Shown: positions 1 to 5,872 of the stretch, piece after piece
How the letters are laid out: each line of letters begins with the position of its first letter
Numbering within the stretch: the first letter of the stretch is position 1
Assembly: GCA_002720285.1 (NCBI GenBank)
Contig: PBHT01000013.1
Coordinates: forward strand, 12,084-18,005
Reading direction: 5' to 3'
DNA from: Acidobacteriota bacterium
GTDB lineage: Bacteria > Acidobacteriota > Vicinamibacteria > Vicinamibacterales > UBA823
Length of the DNA stretch: 5,922 nt
The notes under the pieces: model-generated
Database searches by the model: none
What the model saw: only the letters and a program-made list of their open reading frames with translations
What the model was told of the DNA's origin: nothing
Program-made: the position numbers and the translations under genes

Positions 1-638
1 GAGTCAACGGTGATCTTATCTCCCATGTTCCATGTCGGATGGCGTAGCGCGTCCTCAGGCCGAACGGTTTTCAGACGCTCAGGCGGCCATTCGCGAAAGG
101 GGCCCCCTGACGCAGTTAAAATCAAACGCCGAACATCTGAAACAGATCGACCGTGCAGACACTGGTGGATCGCGTTGTGCTCGCTATCGACGGGAAGAAT
201 CGCAACACCGCGCCGTCGGGCAGCTTCCATCACAAGACCCCCAGCTACCACCAGCACCTCTTTGTTCGCGAGAGCAATCGTCTTTCCTGCCTCGATCGCC
301 AATAGGACTGCCTCAAGTGCAGAGGTGCCAGAAGAAGCGCATAGCACGATGTCAGCTTCGGGATGTGTCGCCACGGCAGCAAGGCCTTCAGGGCCAGCGT
401 GCAACGCAACCCCCCTAGTGCCATCAACACCCAGCGCCCTTCGCACTTCGGTTAAAGCATCGGGTGTGGCCATCCCGATGACATTAGGCTTAAAACGCAC
501 CGCCTGTTCAGCGAGGCGTGCCGAATTCTCCCCAGCCGCAAGACCAACGACGCGTAACGCGTCGGAATTGGCTTCCACGACCGCCAGTGCGGTAGTGCCA
601 ATGGAACCAGTTGACCCAAGAATCGCGATACTTTTCAC
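1..638 (-). CDS. dxr: 1-deoxy-D-xylulose 5-phosphate reductoisomerase (partial, C-terminus beyond left edge)
   Basis: This is the second enzyme of the MEP isoprenoid pathway. It converts DXP to 2-C-methyl-D-erythritol 4-phosphate with NADPH and a divalent metal in the cytosol. Translating the minus strand gives GSTGSIG at residues 8-14 (NADPH-binding loop), LANKE at 123-127, PVDSEHNAI at 149-157 (the Asp and Glu match metal ligands of the E. coli enzyme), TASGGPF near 175-181, and the mobile-loop motif HPTWNMGDK at 200-208. The reading frame is open to the window edge after about 212 residues, roughly half of the usual 385-400, so the third metal ligand and the C-terminal domain are not visible. 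I chose GTG at 638 because AGGGGA at 652-647 lies 8 nt upstream and the resulting start (MKSIAILG) matches the length of the E. coli N-terminus. A GTG at 644 overlaps the cdsA stop as GTGA but is only 2 nt from that ribosome site. The gene directly follows cdsA and is probably coupled to it. Confidence 0.96.
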   Translation of the reverse strand, partial: MKSIAILGSTGSIGTTALAVVEANSDALRVVGLAAGENSARLAEQAVRFKPNVIGMATPDALTEVRRALGVDGTRGVALHAGPEGLAAVATHPEADIVLCASSGTSALEAVLLAIEAGKTIALANKEVLVVAGGLVMEAARRRGVAILPVDSEHNAIHQCLHGRSVSDVRRLILTASGGPFREWPPERLKTVRPEDALRHPTWNMGDKITVD

Positions 639-640
639 GC

Positions 641-1420
641 TCACATTCCCCTGATCACAACGTCGAAGAGTGGAATGGCAAAGAGCCAACTATCGAGGCG
701 ATCCAGAATGCCACCATGGCCTGGGATCAACCCCGACGCATCTTTCACACCAGCCTCGCGCTTTAACTTCGATTCGAACAGATCGCCAATAATCCCGAAT
801 CCCGCCAATGCAGCACCGAATGCCCCAGCTTGTAACGGTTGAAACCCCAAACCACTCCATTTTCCAACTACTACCACCGCCACAGCACCTGCCACGATTC
901 CGCAAATCGCGCCTTCTACAGTCTTCTTCGGACTTATGGTCGGGGCCAGTGCACGACGGCCTAGCGCTCTACCTCCGTAAAACTGCGAAATGTCGCTCGC
1001 CACGATGACGAACAGCAATAGAAATACTAGCTCTGGTCCTTGCCTCAAATGAATGGCAGCGAGGGTCCCTATTGGAAGTCCCACGTAAAGCGGTCCGAAC
1101 AGTCCAACGGTGTAGAACCAACCATCCGAACGTTGAACACTACCTCTACCGACCGCGGCAGCACCCACAGCGACCATTGCGGTCATAAGAACCGGCGCCA
1201 CCGCGTAGTCCCAAGCGATGGACGCGCAAATCGCTAGTCCGGCTACCACAACAATTCCAGTTGGCACAGCCATGCCTACCCGTTCTGCCAATCTCGCATA
1301 CTCGACCAGGGCAAGCAGTACGACAATCTCTGCAAGAACGAACGTTACCCAGGGTGGCAGCCACCAAAGCGTCCCAACAAGAACTGCCAATATGACTAGA
1401 GCACTGATTACACGCTTCAT
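641..1420 (-). CDS. cdsA: Phosphatidate cytidylyltransferase (CDP-diacylglycerol synthase)
   Basis: This integral inner-membrane enzyme makes CDP-diacylglycerol from phosphatidic acid and CTP, the branch point for bacterial phospholipids. The 259-residue protein consists mostly of hydrophobic segments (approximately 5-42, 53-92, 103-140, 170-188, 197-213 and 244-256), as expected for this multi-pass family. The full CdsA signature runs from S217 to D243: SKLKR, then KD at 226-227, then PGHGGILDRLD at 233-243, with all charged positions intact. The preceding conserved block is also present: SD at 142-143, GGRALGRR at 149-156 and SPKKTVEG at 163-170. The ATG at 1420 has AGGGA 9 nt upstream (1434-1430), which supports this start. 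It is 67 bp downstream of uppS, and its stop is adjacent to the dxr start. The uppS-cdsA-dxr order is common in bacteria and places lipid and isoprenoid genes together. Confidence 0.98.
   Translation of the reverse strand: MKRVISALVILAVLVGTLWWLPPWVTFVLAEIVVLLALVEYARLAERVGMAVPTGIVVVAGLAICASIAWDYAVAPVLMTAMVAVGAAAVGRGSVQRSDGWFYTVGLFGPLYVGLPIGTLAAIHLRQGPELVFLLLFVIVASDISQFYGGRALGRRALAPTISPKKTVEGAICGIVAGAVAVVVVGKWSGLGFQPLQAGAFGAALAGFGIIGDLFESKLKREAGVKDASGLIPGHGGILDRLDSWLFAIPLFDVVIRGM
647..652 (-). promoter_or_regulatory. Shine-Dalgarno site of dxr
   Basis: AGGGGA on the minus strand, inside the last codons of cdsA. It stands 8 nt from the GTG at 638 and 2 nt from the GTG at 644, which favours the downstream start for dxr. 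Its position within cdsA suggests that ribosomes finishing cdsA help initiate dxr. Confidence 0.6.
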
Positions 1421-1487
1421 GTGCTTAGATCCCTGTCAGGAACTCATTCCAAAATCGTGGGCGAGAACCAAGAAAGACGGTAGTCGC

Positions 1488-2270
1488 CTATCCGGCAACA
1501 ACCGGACGGTTGATTCCACCGTAACGCCGCTCTCGCCTCTGATAAGCAAGAAGCGCTTCGAACAAATGGCGACATCGGAAATCCGGCCAGAGGGTCTCTG
1601 TCACCCAAATTTCTGCGTAGGCGATCTGCCACAACAGAAAGTTGCTGACTCGCATCTCGCCGCTCGTCCGGATAAGTAAATCCGGATCAGGCTGTCCGGC
1701 TGTGTAAAGAAAGCCTGCAAAGCGCTCTTCGTCGAGATCATTTGCACAAATGCCCGCATCCATCGCACACCGTGCGGCATCGACGATCTCCGCTCGCCCG
1801 CCGTAGTTTAGAGCGATGTTAAACTGCATAGAGGTGTTAGCCTCGGTCTGTCGAGTAGCAAAAGCCAACTCGTCACGGATATCTGGAGTAAGCTCATCTC
1901 CACGCCCAACGACATTGAATCGAATGTTGTTATCTAGGAGTGTTCTCAATTCCTGACGCAGGTAACGCTTGAGCAGCGTCATCAGCGTAGCAACCTCGCC
2001 AGGCGGACGCTTCCAATTCTCAACTGAGAACGCGTAAAGCGTCAGCACCTGCACACCGAGTCGCGCAGATGCCTCGACCACATCACGTACCGAGTCGATG
2101 CCGGCTCGGTGACCATGGACACGTGGCAAACCTCTCTGTGCCGCCCACCGTCCATTCCCATCCATTATGATGGCCACGTGGGTGGGGAGACGTTCAAAGT
2201 CGATTTGGCTAGCCAGTTCGGCTTCCGCCGAATCTTGTTCAACCCAACTTAGGACATCGTCCAGGCCCAT
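1488..2270 (-). CDS. uppS: Undecaprenyl diphosphate synthase (cis-prenyltransferase)
   Basis: It adds eight isopentenyl diphosphate units in cis to farnesyl diphosphate, giving undecaprenyl diphosphate, the lipid carrier for peptidoglycan and other wall polymers. All family motifs are seen in the 260-residue product: HVAIIMDGNGRWA at 31-43 with the catalytic Asp at 37, GHRAG at 53-57, LYAFSVENW at 78-86, NYGGR at 155-159, and DLLIRTSGE at 197-205 followed by R207, SNFLLWQ and AYAE (Glu220), then LWPDF at 227-231 and RERRYGG at 246-252. These correspond to the diphosphate-binding arginines and Mg-binding Glu of the E. coli enzyme. Length is normal (E. coli about 253). The ATG at 2270 lacks a clear Shine-Dalgarno, but the next in-frame Met is the one in MDGNGRW, which is too late. 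It is the first gene after the promoter at 2342-2370, and its substrate precursors come from the MEP pathway that includes the neighbouring dxr. Confidence 0.99.
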   Translation of the reverse strand: MGLDDVLSWVEQDSAEAELASQIDFERLPTHVAIIMDGNGRWAAQRGLPRVHGHRAGIDSVRDVVEASARLGVQVLTLYAFSVENWKRPPGEVATLMTLLKRYLRQELRTLLDNNIRFNVVGRGDELTPDIRDELAFATRQTEANTSMQFNIALNYGGRAEIVDAARCAMDAGICANDLDEERFAGFLYTAGQPDPDLLIRTSGEMRVSNFLLWQIAYAEIWVTETLWPDFRCRHLFEALLAYQRRERRYGGINRPVVAG

Positions 2271-2341
2271 GCGTCTGCCAGCCGGCCGGTGCTCGAGGAA
2301 AAGTGAGCGTGAAGGACCGACCGAAACCCCTTAGAATGACG

Positions 2342-2370
2342 ATGATACAGGCTGACCAGATACGGTTCAA
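2342..2370 (-). promoter_or_regulatory. Predicted sigma70-type promoter for uppS-cdsA-dxr
   Basis: On the minus strand a -35-like TTGAAC (2370-2365, 4 of 6 consensus positions) is followed after exactly 17 bp by a -10-like TATCAT (2347-2342, 5 of 6). It lies in the 124-bp gap between truA and uppS and would start transcription near 2335, giving uppS a leader of about 65 nt. The match is by inspection only. Sigma consensus in this unknown lineage is assumed to resemble the E. coli one. Confidence 0.5.
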
Positions 2371-2394
2371 GGAAACGCCGAGTGACGACAGGCC

Positions 2395-3156
2395 TTAGTA
2401 GTTGACCCGCACAAGAAATAGGCCTTCGGCAGGGGCCGTCGGTCCTGCTTTAGCACGGTTTCGCGACTCTAGCACCCGAGCAATATCAGCTGGCACTCGC
2501 TGCTGCGTACCAACCTCAACGAGGGTTCCAACGATTGTTCGAACCATGTGACGGAGAAAACCGTTTCCCTCCACTTCGATCGTCATGAGCCGGCCACCTC
2601 CAGCAGTACGATCCAGATCGCCCTCATTAACATCGAGACGACTAATCCGGCGAACGGAAGTTATTACGTCGCTTCCGGTTGTCTGAAACCCGGCAAAGTC
2701 GTGCTCGCCAAGAAATGCCTTGCCTCCGTCCTGCATAGCCCTGCAATCCAATGGTTTCTCGATATGCCAAGCGTAACGACGCTCAAACGGACTCACAAAG
2801 GGACCGGTAACAACCCTATACCGATACACCTTGCCCACAGAACTCTTCCTAGCATCAAAGCTCTTAGGCATCTCAATCGCCTCAAGGACTCTGATGTCAG
2901 GAGGCAGCATGGCATTGAGCGCGCGGCCTAAGTCAGCCACTCCAATGGCGTGAGTGATTCGTGCACTCGCTACTTGCCCAAGCGCGTGTACGCCCGCATC
3001 AGTCCGCCCTGCGCCAATAATTGTGACCGGCGCACCCTCGATGCGCCTAAACGAGTCCTCGATTAGTCCTTGTATCGACCGTCCGTTCGGTTGCCGTTGC
3101 CAACCAACATACCCAGAACCTTCGTAAGCGATCGTAAGCTTGATGGTTCTGTGCAT
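2395..3156 (-). CDS. truA: tRNA pseudouridine(38-40) synthase
   Basis: It isomerises uridines 38, 39 and 40 in the anticodon stem-loop of many tRNAs to pseudouridine, in the cytosol and without a cofactor. Counting from the ATG at 3156 (253 residues), the conserved catalytic motif GRTDAGVHA is at 50-58 with the nucleophilic Asp at 53. Other family blocks are YEGSGYVGWQ at 11-20, FDAR at 100-103, YRYR at 111-114, GEHDFAGF at 150-157, GNGFLRHMVR at 197-206 and the C-terminal APAEGLFLVRVNY. Length is typical for bacterial TruA. A GTG one codon upstream (3159) is an alternative start. Neither start has a clear Shine-Dalgarno, and ATG is preferred on codon grounds only. It lies about 40 bp downstream of pyrE on the same strand with no recognisable promoter or terminator between, so the two are probably co-transcribed. 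Confidence 0.98.
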   Translation of the reverse strand: MHRTIKLTIAYEGSGYVGWQRQPNGRSIQGLIEDSFRRIEGAPVTIIGAGRTDAGVHALGQVASARITHAIGVADLGRALNAMLPPDIRVLEAIEMPKSFDARKSSVGKVYRYRVVTGPFVSPFERRYAWHIEKPLDCRAMQDGGKAFLGEHDFAGFQTTGSDVITSVRRISRLDVNEGDLDRTAGGGRLMTIEVEGNGFLRHMVRTIVGTLVEVGTQQRVPADIARVLESRNRAKAGPTAPAEGLFLVRVNY

Positions 3157-3197
3157 CACAGAAAGTAATATGGCGCCAACTCAGTCAAGTGAAGGGA

Positions 3198-3779
3198 TTA
3201 CCGAGGGTTTGAATCCGGCCGTGAGCCTGGCTTGACAATTGGAGTCTTAGACTGGCAAAGCGGGCAGCGACCCGGGTCGTAGGTAGGAAGTTCTACCCTG
3301 GCCAAGGCGAACCATGGCACATCCAATTCTGTGCCGAAACCCCGGTCGATGATTGCTGCTGCACCAACAACTTCAGCACCCGCTTGCCGCGCAAGTTCGA
3401 TCGTTTCACGCGTTGATTTACCTGTAGTGATGACATCCTCAACCACAAGAACACGCTCACCCGGCACAAGAACAAATCCCCTTCGCAGGCTCAAGTCGCC
3501 TGCTGTCCTCTCAGCGAAAATACCCCGAACGTTGAGCCCGTGTGCAACCTCATGGCCGATGACAACGCCGCCCATTGCAGGGGAAAGCACCGTTACTGGG
3601 TCCCACACTCCTGCACGCACCGCAATGGCTTCGCCAAGGGTGCGGGCATGCGAAGGATGCTGAAGCACCTGCGCACATTGGAGGTATCCTTGACTGTGTA
3701 AACCTGACGAAAGCCGGAAGTGACCAAGCGAGAGGGCTCCAGCGTCTCTAAACAATTCAAGGATTTGGTCTGAATTCAT
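3198..3779 (-). CDS. pyrE: Orotate phosphoribosyltransferase, Thermus-family type
   Basis: It transfers the phosphoribosyl group of PRPP to orotate to form OMP, the penultimate step of de novo UMP synthesis. The 193-residue protein has the type I phosphoribosyltransferase PRPP-binding motif VLVVEDVITTGKS at 110-122 with the acidic pair E114-D115. SGLHSQGYL at 25-33 and SPAMGG at 66-71 match substrate-binding blocks. The segment FAERTAGDLSLRRGF (88-102) replaces the Lys-rich flexible loop of classical PyrE, and the C-terminal CPLC (172-175) followed by KPGSR (183-187) is a feature I associate with the Thermus-family branch. Orotate specificity is inferred from the family, since other phosphoribosyltransferases share the PRPP motif. 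The ATG at 3779 has no good ribosome site nearby. It is the first gene of the leftward group and diverges from the TolC-family gene. Confidence 0.94.
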   Translation of the reverse strand: MNSDQILELFRDAGALSLGHFRLSSGLHSQGYLQCAQVLQHPSHARTLGEAIAVRAGVWDPVTVLSPAMGGVVIGHEVAHGLNVRGIFAERTAGDLSLRRGFVLVPGERVLVVEDVITTGKSTRETIELARQAGAEVVGAAAIIDRGFGTELDVPWFALARVELPTYDPGRCPLCQSKTPIVKPGSRPDSNPR

Positions 3780-3835
3780 AATGAAGGGAATATCGTCTAG
3801 ATAGCCCCTAAAGGACGAAACTGTACCGCCACGAT

Positions 3836-3854
3836 ACGGTCACTTCGGAACCGT
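3836..3854. repeat. Short inverted repeat in the pyrE leader side
   Basis: ACGGT (3836-3840) and ACCGT (3850-3854) form a 5-bp stem with a 9-nt loop. The first arm can instead pair with ACCG at 3825-3828, so the two stems exclude each other. It lies between the -10-like TATACT and the pyrE start, so it would be in the pyrE leader if that -10 is real. Stems this short occur by chance; a function is speculative. Confidence 0.3.
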
Positions 3855-3964
3855 CTAAGGGCCCCATCCCTGACCTTCGAAACGTTACCGTCGCCCTAGT
3901 ATACAATTGACTCAAACTTACTTTCGGTCTTGAACGTCTATACAGGCACAAGGCTGAGGCAACT

Positions 3965-3992
3965 CGCCGGAACGCTTGAAACGTGCCCGGCG
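3965..3992. repeat. GC-rich inverted repeat upstream of the TolC-family gene
   Basis: CGCCGG (3965-3970) pairs perfectly with CCGGCG (3987-3992), and an inner ACG/CGT (3972-3974 with 3982-3984) can extend the stem after an asymmetric interior loop. It lies 68-95 nt before the TolC-family start, so it could be a leader hairpin or an operator-like dyad. There is no T-run, so it does not look like a terminator. Confidence 0.35.
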
Positions 3993-4043
3993 CAGCTCTT
4001 GTAGGTATCCAAGTTTGTTGACCCGCTGAGTGATTCGCCCACA

Positions 4044-4049
4044 GAGGAG
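4044..4049 (+). promoter_or_regulatory. Shine-Dalgarno site fixing the start of the TolC-family gene
   Basis: GAGGAG lies 10 nt before the ATG at 4060. The in-frame GTG at 4030 is upstream of this site and has no ribosome site of its own, and the GTG at 4051 is only 1 nt away from it. The site therefore argues for the ATG and for a 584-residue protein. Confidence 0.65.
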
Positions 4050-4059
4050 AGTGATAGTC

Positions 4060-5814
4060 ATGATTGGGGAAGTTTTTCAACGGTTGTTCGCCCTGGGAGT
4101 TGTGGCGATTTCTTTGTTGTGTGTCATGTCCGCGTCAGGTCAGACGCTGGCCAGATACGAACGGTCTTCCGTGCTCGAAGGAATTCGACTTAGTGAAGGC
4201 TTAGTTCTACAGCAGGTCGAAGACGAACAGATGGGAAACCAGGCGGTTTTGAGACTCTCCCTGGATGAAGCCGTTGAAATGGCCTTGGAACAAAATCTCG
4301 ACATTCGAGTGCAGCGATTAAGTCCTTTAATTCAGGACATATCCATTTTAGACGCGCGGTCAGCTTGGGCACCGACTTTTAGCACAACCCTCCAAAATAA
4401 CTCTCAGGTCAGCCCGTCCACGAGCCAACTGTCAGGCGGTCTGAAACAGATCAATACCGACACGCTTCAGAATGCTGTCGGCATCACTCAACTCACGCCA
4501 TGGGGCGGAAACTACAGCGTTAACTGGGACGGCAATCGCCAGTCGACCTCAAGCTTCTTCACCAGCTTCAATCCAGCACTGCGATCAACGGTGTCAGTGC
4601 AATATGTCCAGCCGCTACTCAGGAATCTCAAGATTGACAACGTGAGACAGAGGCTACAAATCAGCAGGACCAACCGTGATATCTCTGACATCCAGTTAAG
4701 AGACACGATCACATCGACCATTCGTCAGGTCAAGAACGCCTATTGGGAGCTATCGGCTGCTATTGCGACGTTCGCTGTGCAGCAGCAATCCCTCGAACTC
4801 GCTGAGGAGTCACTACGAAACAATCGGACTCGGGTTGAAGTGGGCACGATGGCCCCGATTGACATTGTTGAAGCTGAGGCTGAAGTCGCGAGGAATGAAG
4901 AGGCTGTCATCGTCGCTGAGGCCCTCATTGAGGAGAACGAAGACGTGCTGCGGACCCTGATTATGGAACCCTCCGCTCCGAATTTCTGGTCCGTGCGATT
5001 GGAGCCAAGCGACACCGCGCGTTTACATGCTGGCGAAATTGATATTGACGCCGCAGTCGCCAATGCTCTTAGTCAACGAACTGACATCACGCAGATCAGA
5101 CGCAACCTAGATAATGCCGATACGAACATTCGCTATTATGAGAATCAACGGCTGCCAGACCTCAACTTCCAGATGAATTATTCAGCTACAGCCGCAGGTG
5201 GGACAAAGTTGACGCGGGAAGGAATGTTTGGCGGAGACGTAATCGGCCGAACTGAGTCCAGTTTTGGTTCAGTAATGCGTAGTGCTCTGGTCAGCGACTT
5301 TCCGACCTGGACATTCGCTATGACACTGTCCTATCCGCTGGGCACAAGCACTGCTGATGCCAACCTAGCACGGTCCCGTCTCGAGCGGACGCAGACCGAG
5401 GTTCGAATACGAACCGCGGAACTTCGCGCGGCCCAGGAAGTTCGACGAGCGGGCCGGAACGTCAACACCAACATTAAGCGAGTCGATGCGACCAGGGTGG
5501 CCCGTCAATTGGCCGAAGATCGTCTGGAGGCGGAACAGAAAAAATTCAATGTTGGTATGTCAACAAGCTTTCTCGTGTTCCAAGCTCAGCGAGACCTCGC
5601 TGATGCACGTAACAGCGAATTAGGTGCTGTGCTCGATTACAACCAGGCTTTTGTTGACTTCGAGGCGGTGCAAGAGATTTCACTGACTGGGGGCGGCGGT
5701 TCGTTCACACTCACACCTGGAGCGACCAGTGGCTTACAAGCCAGTGGTGGCCAGCTTGGTGGAGGGCAACTCGTCGGTGGTCAGTTCGCAGGCGGAGCCG
5801 GTCCACAGTTCTAG
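4060..5814 (+). CDS. TolC-family outer membrane efflux protein (OEP)
   Basis: This is a predicted outer-membrane channel of the TolC superfamily, which forms a trimeric beta-barrel with a long periplasmic alpha-helical tunnel serving efflux pumps or type I secretion. Residues 1-27 form a signal peptide (hydrophobic LFALGVVAISLL at 9-20, plausible cleavage after ASG at 25-27). Two outer-membrane-efflux repeats follow, at about 66-305 and 325-540. The first opens with LSLDEAVEMALEQN (66-79) and includes YWELSA and VGTMAPIDIVEAEAEVA (261-277). The second ends with FNVGMSTSFLVFQAQRDLADA (496-516) and DYNQAFVDFEA. Long stretches rich in Ala, Glu, Arg and Gln fit coiled helices. Residues 543-584 form a Gly/Gln-rich tail with GGQL, GGGQL and GGQF units. 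At 584 residues it is longer than E. coli TolC (about 470 mature). No pump or adaptor gene is adjacent, so the partner and substrate cannot be named. The start at ATG 4060 is set by GAGGAG upstream. Confidence 0.94.
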   Translation: MIGEVFQRLFALGVVAISLLCVMSASGQTLARYERSSVLEGIRLSEGLVLQQVEDEQMGNQAVLRLSLDEAVEMALEQNLDIRVQRLSPLIQDISILDARSAWAPTFSTTLQNNSQVSPSTSQLSGGLKQINTDTLQNAVGITQLTPWGGNYSVNWDGNRQSTSSFFTSFNPALRSTVSVQYVQPLLRNLKIDNVRQRLQISRTNRDISDIQLRDTITSTIRQVKNAYWELSAAIATFAVQQQSLELAEESLRNNRTRVEVGTMAPIDIVEAEAEVARNEEAVIVAEALIEENEDVLRTLIMEPSAPNFWSVRLEPSDTARLHAGEIDIDAAVANALSQRTDITQIRRNLDNADTNIRYYENQRLPDLNFQMNYSATAAGGTKLTREGMFGGDVIGRTESSFGSVMRSALVSDFPTWTFAMTLSYPLGTSTADANLARSRLERTQTEVRIRTAELRAAQEVRRAGRNVNTNIKRVDATRVARQLAEDRLEAEQKKFNVGMSTSFLVFQAQRDLADARNSELGAVLDYNQAFVDFEAVQEISLTGGGGSFTLTPGATSGLQASGGQLGGGQLVGGQFAGGAGPQF

Positions 5815-5827
5815 CCCCGTACCCCGC

Positions 5828-5860
5828 GTATCATCGTCGGAGTCAGTCCGGGGATGATGC
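5828..5860 (+). terminator. Hairpin between the TolC-family gene and the next gene (possible terminator)
   Basis: An 8-bp lower stem (5828-5835 with 5853-5860, one G-T pair) is followed by a G-G mismatch and a 5-bp upper stem (5837-5841 with 5847-5851, one G-T pair), closing on a 5-nt loop. It begins 14 nt after the stop codon. The downstream sequence TACACTTGTTCT is only moderately T-rich, so this may be a weak terminator, an attenuator limiting readthrough into the glycosyltransferase gene, or an mRNA-end stabiliser. CCCCG at 5822-5826 could compete for CGGGG at 5849-5853. Confidence 0.4.
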
Positions 5861-5872
5861 TACACTTGTTCT

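Larger units (their letters stand above)
3780..4059. promoter_or_regulatory. Divergent intergenic region between pyrE and the TolC-family gene
   Basis: These 280 bases must hold the start signals for both flanking genes. On the minus strand, TATACT (3903-3898) is a good -10-like hexamer that would give pyrE a leader of about 110 nt, but no matching -35 stands 16-18 bp upstream. On the plus strand, TACAAT (3902-3907), TTGACT (3907-3912) and TATACA (3939-3944) resemble promoter elements, but no pair has acceptable spacing. Two short inverted repeats are listed separately. I see no convincing coding sequence, tRNA or known riboswitch fold here. Confidence 0.4.

Noticed and set aside
10..654. Long open frame of 214 codons on the plus strand
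   Set aside because: It is antisense to dxr, whose translation shows every expected family motif. The plus-strand product is Ala/Ser/Thr/Arg-rich with no recognisable domain, as expected from an antisense shadow.
1421..1487. Gap between uppS and cdsA as a possible regulatory site or small gene
   Set aside because: It holds only 67 bases, with the cdsA ribosome site at 1430-1434. No promoter pair, hairpin or small open frame with its own ribosome site could be supported.
2281..2289. CCGGCCGG palindrome just upstream of uppS
   Set aside because: An 8-bp self-complementary GC run with no loop and no flanking symmetry; such sites occur by chance and it has no visible regulatory context.
3808..4080. 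Open frame of 90 codons on the minus strand in the pyrE-TolC intergenic region
   Set aside because: It starts inside the TolC-family gene on the opposite strand, spans its ribosome site, shows no recognisable family and no ribosome site. The intergenic position makes it the least implausible shadow, but nothing supports it.
4117..4125. Possible lipoprotein signal (Cys at residue 21 of the TolC-family protein)
   Set aside because: The residues before the Cys are Ser-Leu-Leu, so the lipobox position -1 is Leu rather than Gly, Ala or Ser. A signal-peptidase I site at ASG shortly after fits better.
4740..5063. Open frame of 107 codons on the minus strand
   Set aside because: It lies fully antisense within the TolC-family gene. 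Its Ser/Ala-rich composition mirrors the Glu/Ala-rich helices on the plus strand.
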